Shown: piece by piece, positions 7,495 through 14,350 of the stretch | Layout: the number at the start of each line of letters is the position of its first letter | Position numbering within the stretch: position 1 is the stretch's first letter | Assembly: GCA_029987025.1 (NCBI GenBank) | Contig: DALTWQ010000015.1 | Location: 1 to 21,698 of the forward strand | Source: Methanocorpusculum sp. | Lineage (GTDB): Archaea; Halobacteriota; Methanomicrobia; Methanomicrobiales; Methanocorpusculaceae | Direction of reading: 5' to 3' | Length of the DNA: 21,698 nucleotides | Translations under genes and position numbers: made by a program | The notes under the pieces: model-generated | The model's input: the letters and a program-made list of their open reading frames with translations, nothing else | Told to the model about the DNA's origin: nothing | The model's database searches: none

Positions 7495-7890
7495 ATGAAA
7501 AATAATATTATCAGTAGCACAATGTCTCAGGAAAGCCCCCTCTCACTTCTTACTTCTCCTGATAAATCAGTTCGTGCGCAGGCCTCGGCAGATCTTGCCG
7601 CGGCAGGAATTGCCGGTGCAGAATCCGTTCTGCCTCTGCTTTCAGATGAAAACTGGGTTCTGCGGTACCGTGCCTGTGAAATCATCGGCAATGCCGGCTG
7701 CATTGCGTATGCTTCATACCTTATCCTGCGACTCACTGACGAAAAGGACCATGTCCGGTATATGGCCGTCAAGTCGCTTGGAAAACTGAACTGCAGAGCT
7801 GAAATCAAAAAAATTCAGGAACGTCTGTTTGATGAAAATCCGTTTGTTGTCCGCATCACAAAAGAGGTCTTGAAAGCGTGGGGCGCGTAG
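7495..7890 (+). CDS. Small HEAT-repeat protein, function unknown
   Basis: A 131-residue all-helical protein made of HEAT-like repeats, at roughly residues 13-40, 44-76, 78-100 and 102-130. The clearest units are ENWVLRYRACEIIGNAG and KDHVRYMAVKSLGKL, with the VR.A...LG spacing typical of the family. It has no signal peptide, membrane segment or catalytic motif. HEAT proteins are scaffolds or cofactor handlers; the phycobilin lyases CpcE/F are HEAT-type proteins that act on bilins. Its place between the two tetrapyrrole arms makes a role with a tetrapyrrole enzyme possible, but that is inference. ATG 7495 is chosen because it follows the TATA box at leaderless spacing; ATG 7522 is an alternative. 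The end overlaps the TPR gene by 13 bases. Confidence 0.8.
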   Translation: MKNNIISSTMSQESPLSLLTSPDKSVRAQASADLAAAGIAGAESVLPLLSDENWVLRYRACEIIGNAGCIAYASYLILRLTDEKDHVRYMAVKSLGKLNCRAEIKKIQERLFDENPFVVRITKEVLKAWGA

Positions 7891-8372
7891 AGGCAGACGC
7901 CGCTTTTTTCAAAGGACTCAGCGCCTTTGCAAACCGTGAGTTCAGCACCGCAGCAGAGGCATTCGAAAAAGCTGCAGCGCTCGATGCCTCAAATCCGCAC
8001 TACTGGTACTACCTCGGACTTACCCTGCGGGAACTGGGAGACAAAACCTCCGCAGAAAAATATCTTTCGCAGGCGGTCACTCTCCTGCCGGATGCAGCAG
8101 CGATACGCTATGTCAGAGGAGAGATTCTGCTCGAAAACAGAGACTCAGCAAAAGCCGCGGAAGATTTTGTCCGCATCACAGCTGATACGTCAGAAGAGAA
8201 CCGCTGCTGGAGATCGCTCTCATACCTCGGACTCGGACTTATCCGAATCGAAGAAGGAGATATCGAAACGTCTCTTACTGCATTTTCTAAAGCAGAAGAG
8301 ATTGCCCGCGAACTGAATGATACAGGGCTTCTTTCCCGTATCAGCAGCGAACTGGAGAAAAGCGGGTTTTGA
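7878..8372 (+). CDS. TPR-repeat protein, function unknown
   Basis: A 164-residue tetratricopeptide-repeat protein with about four helical pairs, near residues 7-38, 41-72, 75-105 and 112-148. Recognisable units include YWYYLGLTLRELGDKTSAEK and YLGLGLIRIEEGDIETSLTA. It starts at GTG 7878, with a GAGGT ribosome-binding site at 7864-7868, inside the end of the HEAT gene, so the two are translationally coupled. It has no signal peptide or membrane segment, so it is a cytoplasmic protein-protein interaction module. The partner is unknown; the linked HEAT protein and downstream tetrapyrrole enzymes are the obvious candidates. A gap of 93 nt with its own TATA box separates it from the next gene. Confidence 0.8.
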   Translation: MGRVEADAAFFKGLSAFANREFSTAAEAFEKAAALDASNPHYWYYLGLTLRELGDKTSAEKYLSQAVTLLPDAAAIRYVRGEILLENRDSAKAAEDFVRITADTSEENRCWRSLSYLGLGLIRIEEGDIETSLTAFSKAEEIARELNDTGLLSRISSELEKSGF

Positions 8373-8433
8373 TAGGATGGAAATGAGTATCAGCAGAGAT
8401 AAAGCCCACATCTTAATGCATACGGCAGACATA

Positions 8434-8444
8434 CTATATTATAT
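8434..8444 (+). promoter_or_regulatory. TATA box of the hem/cob operon
   Basis: CTATATTATAT is centred about 27 nt before the ATG of the precorrin-2 dehydrogenase gene. That spacing would give a leaderless transcript, yet an AGGAG ribosome-binding site also lies at 8454-8458. The true start site may therefore be served by another, weaker promoter or by read-through from the TPR gene. Confidence 0.5.
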
Positions 8445-8465
8445 GAACAGCACAGGAGTACGTAC

Positions 8466-9035
8466 ATGATTCCGCTTACTGCAGATGTATCCGCACTTCG
8501 TGTGCTCGTGTTCGGGACAGGCGCTGTAGGAACCAGGAAAGCAGCATACTTCAAACCTGAAGCAAAAGAGGTGAGGCTTCTTGGAAAATCTGACACCCCT
8601 TCAGACGATGCCGAACTGGAATCCCTCATCCGAGAGTATGACATCATCATCGCCGCCTCTGATGATGCAGAGTTCAATACAAAAATAACCGGCATAGCAT
8701 CCCGCGGGAAGAAATGGTACAACTCTGCAACATCTGCGGGCAACTTCTTAATCCCCGCGGTATTCCATGAAGGAGATCTGTCAGTCGCCGTCTCCACAAA
8801 CGGAAAAGCACCTGCTGCTGCAGCCTTCATCCGCGATGCAGTAAAATCAGCCTACCCTGCTCTCCCGCAGATGGTTGAACTGCAGAACACTCTTCGTACC
8901 CTGCTGAAAACCGCTGTCCCTTCGCAGCAAATACGTGCAGAAATTCTGCAGAAAATACTTCATGACGATGCTGTCTGGAAAGAACTTGAAACAGGCTCTG
9001 CGGATGCCAGAGAAATACTTCGGAGGTATGTATGA
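8466..9035 (+). CDS. Precorrin-2 dehydrogenase (Met8p/CysG-B/SirC type)
   Basis: NAD-dependent oxidation of precorrin-2 to sirohydrochlorin, the branch-point substrate that CfbA then loads with nickel; some homologues also chelate metal. It has 189 residues, close to a minimal Rossmann plus dimerisation domain. It shows the NAD-binding loop FGTGAVGTRKA (16-26) and the family strand VAVSTNGKAP (107-116). The stretch from Asn86 to Phe94, YNSATSAGNF, is shorter than the usual NVVDD...NF segment and lacks the Asp that is catalytic in Met8p and CysG. It leads the operon, has AGGAG seven bases before the ATG, and overlaps hemA by four bases. The family is clear; whether it chelates is not. Confidence 0.85.
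   Translation: MIPLTADVSALRVLVFGTGAVGTRKAAYFKPEAKEVRLLGKSDTPSDDAELESLIREYDIIIAASDDAEFNTKITGIASRGKKWYNSATSAGNFLIPAVFHEGDLSVAVSTNGKAPAAAAFIRDAVKSAYPALPQMVELQNTLRTLLKTAVPSQQIRAEILQKILHDDAVWKELETGSADAREILRRYV
9022..9027 (+). promoter_or_regulatory. Strong ribosome-binding site for hemA
   Basis: GGAGGT ends four bases before the hemA ATG at 9032. It is the best anti-16S match in the window and settles the start in preference to the out-of-frame ATG at 9028. Confidence 0.75.
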
Positions 9036-10276
9036 CGCCTGACCTCACCTTCGAACTTACGGCTGCTTCGTTTAATTACGCAGAGCACGGCGTTGCGGAA
9101 CTTGCAAAGAACCGGTTTGAGGACGAAGCGGCATTTTACCGTTCGGCAGCAGAGTTTTCCGGTGTTCTGCTTCTTCAGACCTGCGGGCGGATTGAAATTC
9201 TGGTGCATGGCGCCCGTAAAGCGCTTGAAGATTTCCTCGTCCGCGAAGGAAGATGCGGCTTTATCTTCTTCGAAGGAACAGATGTCCTGCGGCATTTAGG
9301 AAACCTTGCTGCCGGAACCGAGTCACTCATTGTGGGTGAAGACCAGATTTTAGGACAGATGAAGACTGCCCTTCTTGCCGCTGAAAAATACGGCGGGGCG
9401 GACTCTGTCATCTCTTCCGCATTCCAGACAGCAATTAATCTGGGTGTCTATGTCCGGCAGAACACAGCTATAAACAGAGGGGCAGTATCCTTAGGATCTG
9501 CCGCGGTCTCTCTTGCGGAAGCAGAGATAGGTGATTTATCCGGCAAAAACATCCTTGTTGTAGGAGGGGGCGAGATGGGGCGGCTTGTTGCAAAGTCGCT
9601 TGCGGAAAAAAATCTGCGGGCAATTTATGTCACAAACCGCACGTATGAGAATGCGGTGCAAATAGCATCAGACGTGGGCGGAAGAGCTATGCACCTCGAC
9701 CAGCTCTATCCCTGCATCGCATTATCCGATGTCGTAATCTCCTGCACCGCAGCCCCTCATGAGATTATCAGAAAAGACGCCCTTGCCGAAGTCATGGAAG
9801 ACCGCTTCTGGCCGCTTGATGCAGCCCCGCGGAAACTGCTCTTAATCGACATTGCAAATCCACCGGACATTGAAGCCGGTTGCGGCGACCTTGCAGGTGT
9901 TACGCTTTGCGGCATCGATGACCTAAAAGGCATCTCGTTTGAGAACATGCAGTCCCGCCTTCATGAAGCAGAGGAGGCTCAGCATATCGTTGAAGCCTAC
10001 ATCCCGGAGTTCATCAAAACCTTAAACCGCACCGCTGCAGGAGACGTACTTGCCTCGCTCTATTCCTGGGCAGAAGAAATCCGCCGCCGTGAACTTGTCC
10101 GCGCCGCAAAAAAACTTGCATCAGGTGCTGACGCATACTCTCTCATAGAGGATGTGACCGCATCGATTACGAAAAAAATGCTGGACGACGCCGCAAAAGT
10201 CATCCGGAAATCCGCTGAAGAACAAAGTCCCGAAACCGCACGAAACATAGTTGCCGCAATAACCAGGAGACACTAA
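9032..10276 (+). CDS. hemA: Glutamyl-tRNA reductase
   Basis: NADPH-dependent reduction of glutamyl-tRNA(Glu) to glutamate-1-semialdehyde, the first committed step of C5 tetrapyrrole synthesis. At 414 residues it is full length. Cys51 in LLQTCGRIEIL is the catalytic thiol; the family motif is normally QTCNR, so Asn is Gly here. GTESLIVGEDQILGQMK is the conserved catalytic-domain block, VVGGGEMGRLVAKSL the NADPH-binding loop, and the C-terminal helical region is the dimerisation domain. It overlaps the previous gene by four bases (ATGA), and hemB follows three bases after its stop. Its product passes directly to HemL, encoded two genes downstream. Confidence 0.95.
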   Translation: MTPDLTFELTAASFNYAEHGVAELAKNRFEDEAAFYRSAAEFSGVLLLQTCGRIEILVHGARKALEDFLVREGRCGFIFFEGTDVLRHLGNLAAGTESLIVGEDQILGQMKTALLAAEKYGGADSVISSAFQTAINLGVYVRQNTAINRGAVSLGSAAVSLAEAEIGDLSGKNILVVGGGEMGRLVAKSLAEKNLRAIYVTNRTYENAVQIASDVGGRAMHLDQLYPCIALSDVVISCTAAPHEIIRKDALAEVMEDRFWPLDAAPRKLLLIDIANPPDIEAGCGDLAGVTLCGIDDLKGISFENMQSRLHEAEEAQHIVEAYIPEFIKTLNRTAAGDVLASLYSWAEEIRRRELVRAAKKLASGADAYSLIEDVTASITKKMLDDAAKVIRKSAEEQSPETARNIVAAITRRH

Positions 10277-10279
10277 AAA

Positions 10280-11257
10280 ATGTACCCGCAAACCCGCATG
10301 AGAAGACTGAGGAGCAAAAACCTCCTCCCGTTAGTTACTGAAACCCGCCTGCACCCCGAACAGTTCTGCCTGCCGCTGTTCTTCGACGAAAACGCGGAAA
10401 CAGAAGTCCCGATTTCATCCATGCCCGGACAGGTGAGATATCCGCTGTCGCGTGCATCATCCCTCGCAAAAGAACTCTTTGCCGAAGGCATAAAGTCGGT
10501 CATCATCTTCGGGATTCCGAAGGAAAAAGATGCGGGAGCCTCCTCTGCGTTCGCAAAAGACGGTGTCGTGCAGAAAGCTGTTTCCGCGATGAAAAAAGCA
10601 GCGCCTGATTTAGTCGTCATAACTGATTTGTGCGCCTGCGAGTACACGAACCACGGTCACTGCGGCATCATCCGGGAAACCTGTGGCGGGTTTGAGCTGG
10701 ATAATGACGCCTCTTTGTCTCTCATGCAGAAAATTGCGGTAAGTCAGGCGGAAGCCGGCGCAGACATGGTTGCTCCGAGCTGCATGTTAGATGGCATGGT
10801 ATCAGCAATCCGTGATGCACTGGATGCATCAGGCTACTCCTCGGTTCCTATCATGTCCTACAGCACCAAGTTTGCCTCATGCCTCTACGGACCGTTCCGT
10901 GAAGCGGCCGACTCGGGATTCTTGTTCGGAGATCGTTCTTCATATCAGATGAATCCGGCAAACAGACGTGAGGCATTGCGCGAAAGCGAACTCGACAAAG
11001 AGGAAGGCGCTGACATTCTGATGGTAAAACCTGCAACATTCTATCTCGATGTTGTATCAGACATCAAGATGCTCGGTCTTCCGGTTGCCGCATATCATGT
11101 CTCAGGAGAGTATGCCATGATTAAAGCGGCAGCAGCGGCAGGCTGGCTCGATGAAAAACGGACGGTAATGGAAGCGATGACCTCCATAACCAGAGCAGGG
11201 GCTGATATTATCATCACTTACTATGCAAGAGATATTCTGAGGTGGCTTCATGACTGA
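10280..11257 (+). CDS. hemB: Porphobilinogen synthase (delta-aminolevulinic acid dehydratase)
   Basis: Condenses two 5-aminolevulinate molecules into porphobilinogen; the usual form is an octamer. It has 325 residues, the standard length. The Schiff-base lysines are Lys197 in YSTKFASCLYGPFREA and Lys250 in ILMVKPATFYLD. The metal loop DLCACEYTNHGHCG carries Cys118, Cys120 and Cys128, so this is the zinc-dependent type rather than the Asp-rich magnesium type. AGGAG at 10265-10269 lies in the hemA tail, ten bases before the ATG. The 3' end overlaps hemL by eight bases. Confidence 0.96.
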   Translation: MYPQTRMRRLRSKNLLPLVTETRLHPEQFCLPLFFDENAETEVPISSMPGQVRYPLSRASSLAKELFAEGIKSVIIFGIPKEKDAGASSAFAKDGVVQKAVSAMKKAAPDLVVITDLCACEYTNHGHCGIIRETCGGFELDNDASLSLMQKIAVSQAEAGADMVAPSCMLDGMVSAIRDALDASGYSSVPIMSYSTKFASCLYGPFREAADSGFLFGDRSSYQMNPANRREALRESELDKEEGADILMVKPATFYLDVVSDIKMLGLPVAAYHVSGEYAMIKAAAAAGWLDEKRTVMEAMTSITRAGADIIITYYARDILRWLHD

Positions 11258-12506
11258 TATCGCAGGAAACATCTCTCAAAACCTATTCTCCGAAGCAAAA
11301 CAGATTCTCCCGGGCGGCGTCTCAAGTCCGGTGCGTGCCATATCACCGTATCCCTTCTATGTAAAATCAGCAGAGGGCTCGAAGATTTTCACCGAAGACG
11401 GAAACACGTACATCGACTGCTGTCTGGGGTACGGTCCGCTTCTTTTAGGACACAGAAATCCTGCAGTCAAAGCGGCTGTAGAAAAACAGCTCGAGTCAGG
11501 CTGGCTGTTCGGCACGCCTTCTGCGCTTGAGGTCACCCTTGCAAAAAAAATCATTGCCGACTACCCCTCCATAGAGATGCTCCGCTTCGTATCAACCGGA
11601 TGCGAAGCAACCATGTCCGTCCTGCGGCTTGCAAGAGGGTTTACCGACAAATCCGGCATCGTAAAAGTAGAAGGCGGATTTCACGGAGCGCACGACAGCG
11701 TATTAATTGCCGCCGGTTCCGGTGCAGCAATGCACGGCATTCCCGACTCACTCGGTGTTCCGAAAGAAACCGCGGCATGGACCAGGCAGGTTCCGTTCAA
11801 CGATGCGGAAGCATTGGAAACAGTGCTTTCCAAAAATCCGGATACGGCTGCATTTATCATCGAACCGGTGATGGGAAACTGCGGCGTTGTTCTGCCGGAA
11901 AAACAGTATCTCGAAGATGTCAGAGAAATTACCCGTGCTCATGATGTTCTCCTGATTTTCGACGAGGTAATCACAGGATATCGCTTAGGTCTTCACGGCG
12001 CACAGGGGTACTTTGGAGTAACACCTGATTTAACCACGCTTGGAAAAATTGTCGGAGGAGGTCTTCCGATTGGAATTTTCGGTGGAAAGCGTGAGATTGT
12101 GGAGTGTATCTCCCCTGCAGGCGGTGTTTACAATGCAGGAACCTTTAACGGAAACCCGCTATCAATGGCAGCAGGCATTGCATCAGTCGAGTATCTCCAT
12201 GCTCACGAGTCGTCCTACGCAAAAACAGAAGATGCAGTAAAGAAAATCAGAGACTCAGTATCACCTGCATCGAGAGACTCCTTTGTCCCCTGCGGCTCAA
12301 TGTTTTCATATTTCTTTGCGAAGCAGGCACCGAAGAACTACGCAGATGCGAAAAAATCTGACACTGCAGCGTTCAGAAAGTTCTGGGAGCATGCATTATC
12401 CTGCGGGGTTTTTCTGCCGCCTTCACAGTATGAGACCTGTTTTCTTTCGTTCACACACACAAAAGAGGACATCGAAACCTTATGTGAGGTGTATGCATGT
12501 CTGTAA
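11250..12506 (+). CDS. hemL: Glutamate-1-semialdehyde 2,1-aminomutase
   Basis: A PLP enzyme of aminotransferase class III that converts glutamate-1-semialdehyde to 5-aminolevulinate. It has 418 residues, the normal length. The N-terminal ILPGGVSSPVRA is a GSAM signature, LLIFDEVITGYRLG holds the cofactor-binding Asp, and Lys266 in TTLGKIVGGGLPIG is the PLP lysine. The start overlaps hemB by eight bases, with GAGGTG at 11239-11244, and the end overlaps hemC by ten. Tight overlap on both sides points to translational coupling through the whole block. Confidence 0.96.
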   Translation: MTDIAGNISQNLFSEAKQILPGGVSSPVRAISPYPFYVKSAEGSKIFTEDGNTYIDCCLGYGPLLLGHRNPAVKAAVEKQLESGWLFGTPSALEVTLAKKIIADYPSIEMLRFVSTGCEATMSVLRLARGFTDKSGIVKVEGGFHGAHDSVLIAAGSGAAMHGIPDSLGVPKETAAWTRQVPFNDAEALETVLSKNPDTAAFIIEPVMGNCGVVLPEKQYLEDVREITRAHDVLLIFDEVITGYRLGLHGAQGYFGVTPDLTTLGKIVGGGLPIGIFGGKREIVECISPAGGVYNAGTFNGNPLSMAAGIASVEYLHAHESSYAKTEDAVKKIRDSVSPASRDSFVPCGSMFSYFFAKQAPKNYADAKKSDTAAFRKFWEHALSCGVFLPPSQYETCFLSFTHTKEDIETLCEVYACL

Positions 12507-13390
12507 TCAGAATCGGAACAAGGGGAAGCAAGCTGGCTCTTGCGCAGACAAACCGCGTGGTGTCTCTGCTGAATAAGCAGGGTATTGAGTCTGAAACTGT
12601 TGTCATCTCGACGAAAGGTGACCGTGTAACCGACCGCTCGCTTCATGAAGCAGGCGGTATCGGCCTTTTCGTCCATGAACTTGACATGGCAATTCTTGAC
12701 GGACGCATTGATGCTGCCGTACACAGCATGAAAGACATTCCGCTCGAAAGACCGGACGGAGTTGTAACCGCTGCGGTACTGAAACGCGACCCGCCGTTTG
12801 ATTTCCTTGTTGTCGGAAAACCCATGTCAGAGGTTTTCCGGATTGGAACATCATCTCTTCGGAGAAGAGCACAACTTCTTCGATACTACACAGGGCATCC
12901 CGAGATGCATGCTGCAGATATGCGCGGAAACATCGACACGCGCCTGTCTAAACTTAAAGATGGTGAGGTCGATGCGTTAATCCTCGCTGAAGCGGGACTT
13001 GTCCGTCTCGGACTTACCGTCAACGGCTTCCGTCTTTGCGCAGATGACTTCGTCCCCTCGGCAAATCAGGGAACAATAGCTGTTGTATCCCGCGACACAC
13101 TGGAACTCAGGAAAGCATTTGCTCCGCTCAATGACCCGGAGACACTATTCTGTACTCTGGCTGAGCGTGCAGTGATGGAAGAACTCGGCGCCGGATGCTT
13201 TACGCCCTCAGGCGCATACTGTCAGGGAAATCATCTCATAGCAGAAGTGCTGTCTCTCGACGGAACAAAAGCAGAGCGTGTCACAGCACAGATATCTACC
13301 TTAGAGGATGCACATGCGGCAGGGCGTCTTCTTTTTGAAAAATCGAAGGAACTGCTCATCGAAGCCCGGAAAAAAATCGAGGGTGAGTAA
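12497..13390 (+). CDS. hemC: Hydroxymethylbilane synthase (porphobilinogen deaminase)
   Basis: Polymerises four porphobilinogens into the linear hydroxymethylbilane on a covalently bound dipyrromethane cofactor. It has 297 residues. The N-terminal IRIGTRGSKLALAQTN is diagnostic, HSMKDIPLE holds the catalytic-Asp region, GTSSLRRRAQL is the pyrrole-binding Arg block, and Cys234 in LGAGCFTPSGAY is the cofactor-attachment residue. GAGGTG at 12486-12491 precedes the ATG, which lies inside hemL. The product needs HemD for closure to the III isomer; no hemD follows here, and cobA begins two bases after the stop. Confidence 0.95.
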   Translation: MSVIRIGTRGSKLALAQTNRVVSLLNKQGIESETVVISTKGDRVTDRSLHEAGGIGLFVHELDMAILDGRIDAAVHSMKDIPLERPDGVVTAAVLKRDPPFDFLVVGKPMSEVFRIGTSSLRRRAQLLRYYTGHPEMHAADMRGNIDTRLSKLKDGEVDALILAEAGLVRLGLTVNGFRLCADDFVPSANQGTIAVVSRDTLELRKAFAPLNDPETLFCTLAERAVMEELGAGCFTPSGAYCQGNHLIAEVLSLDGTKAERVTAQISTLEDAHAAGRLLFEKSKELLIEARKKIEGE

Positions 13391-13392
13391 GC

Positions 13393-14190
13393 ATGGAACA
13401 CACATCAGGGAATGCACAAAAATCAGAGAATGCACAAACGAACCAAACGAAACAAACAAACCAAACAAACCAAACGAAAGGTTCCGTCTGCCTTGTCGGT
13501 GCAGGCCCGGGGGGTCTTTCTCTTCTTACGTTTGCCGCGCAGGAAAAGATTGCATCAGCTGAGGTCATTTACTACGACAGACTAATCGGTCAGGATATTA
13601 TAGCGTCGCTTCCGAAATCTGCAGAACTCATCGATGTCGGAAAATGCGGCGGAAATCATCCGGTGCCGCAGCATGAGATTAACCGGCTGTTAGGTGAAGT
13701 AGCCCTTTCCGGAAAACGTGTCGTGCGGCTGAAAGGAGGGGACCCGTTTGTGTTCGGCCGCGGCGGTGAGGAGATGGAGTATCTGAGAGGTCTCGGAATT
13801 GAAGTTTCATTTGTGCCGGGGATTACCAGCGGCATTGCTGTTCCTGAGTCTGTCGGGATTCCGGTAACGCACCGCGGTCTTTCACGCTCGGTAACGCTTG
13901 TTACCGGACATGAAGGAGGCGAGGGGGAAATTGACTGGGGATGGTATGCTCAGTGCCCGGGAACGCTTGTTATCTATATGGGAACGGGGCGCCTTTCTGA
14001 AATATGCCGTACGTTAATCGAGGGCGGAATGGATGCTGAGCGTAAGATTGCAGTTATCGAGCACGGGTTTGCAGAAGATCAGAAAGTCTCAGTGCTGACT
14101 GTGGGTGAAGCAGCAGAAGGTCTGCAGCGTTTCAGCCCCCCGGCTATTACCGTGATAGGTGATGTTGCCGGAATGTATGAGGAAAAATAA
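13393..14190 (+). CDS. cobA: Uroporphyrinogen-III C-methyltransferase (SUMT)
   Basis: SAM-dependent bis-methylation of uroporphyrinogen III at C2 and C7 to precorrin-2, the branch to siroheme-type compounds, cobalamin and F430. The catalytic core starts near residue 30 with SVCLVGAGPGG and continues with YYDRLIG, VRLKGGDPFVFGRGGEE and PGITSGIAVPE, all SUMT signatures. The first 29 residues are an unusual Gln/Asn/Thr/Lys-rich extension coded partly by five 9-bp repeats. A GGGTGAG ribosome-binding site spanning the hemC stop sits a few bases before ATG 13393, so the extension is probably translated. It is last in the operon; a T6 tract follows at 14217-14222. Here cobA means the SUMT gene, not the adenosyltransferase of the same name. 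Confidence 0.94.
   Translation: MEHTSGNAQKSENAQTNQTKQTNQTNQTKGSVCLVGAGPGGLSLLTFAAQEKIASAEVIYYDRLIGQDIIASLPKSAELIDVGKCGGNHPVPQHEINRLLGEVALSGKRVVRLKGGDPFVFGRGGEEMEYLRGLGIEVSFVPGITSGIAVPESVGIPVTHRGLSRSVTLVTGHEGGEGEIDWGWYAQCPGTLVIYMGTGRLSEICRTLIEGGMDAERKIAVIEHGFAEDQKVSVLTVGEAAEGLQRFSPPAITVIGDVAGMYEEK
13435..13479 (+). repeat. 9-bp minisatellite (five units) in the 5' end of cobA
   Basis: Five head-to-tail 9-mers of the form CAAACRAAM (caaacgaac, caaacgaaa, caaacaaac, caaacaaac, caaacgaaa) encode QTN, QTK, QTN, QTN, QTK. An 18-bp-spaced repeat of gaatgcacaaa (13410-13420 and 13428-13438) lies just before. All units are multiples of three and stay in frame. Confidence 0.9.
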
Positions 14191-14216
14191 GCATCCTGAT
14201 AATTATTCAACTCCTG

Positions 14217-14222
14217 TTTTTT
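14217..14222 (+). terminator. T6 terminator after cobA
   Basis: Six T in a row, 27 bases after the cobA stop. It is a plausible archaeal oligo-T terminator for the long hem/cob operon. The remaining gap to 14350 holds a short palindrome and a promoter but no gene. Confidence 0.5.
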
Positions 14223-14241
14223 CAGTGTTTGTCGTACAAAG

Positions 14242-14256
14242 GATACATAATGTATC
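14242..14256. repeat. Palindrome GATACAT-A-ATGTATC
   Basis: Perfect 7-bp arms around one central base, in the gap before the DUF3089 lipoprotein gene. It could be an operator or, in RNA, a short hairpin; with a G-U pair the stem extends by three positions. It lies about 70 nt upstream of the TATA box at 14321. Confidence 0.5.
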
Positions 14257-14320
14257 TTTCTTTGCCTGTTCAGACACAGATTTTCAGTAATCAAACTGTT
14301 GTTCAGGTAAAGAGAAACAT

Positions 14321-14330
14321 CTATAATTTA
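14321..14330 (+). promoter_or_regulatory. TATA box of the DUF3089 lipoprotein gene
   Basis: CTATAATTTA is centred about 25 nt before the ATG at 14351, with no ribosome-binding site before that ATG. This fits leaderless transcription. Confidence 0.6.
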
Positions 14331-14350
14331 CCACATCTAATTAATTCATC

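Noticed and set aside
14191..14350. Possible tRNA or small RNA gene in the largest gap
   Set aside because: No cloverleaf pairing or TTCRA-type T-loop was visible; only a T tract, a short palindrome and a TATA box.
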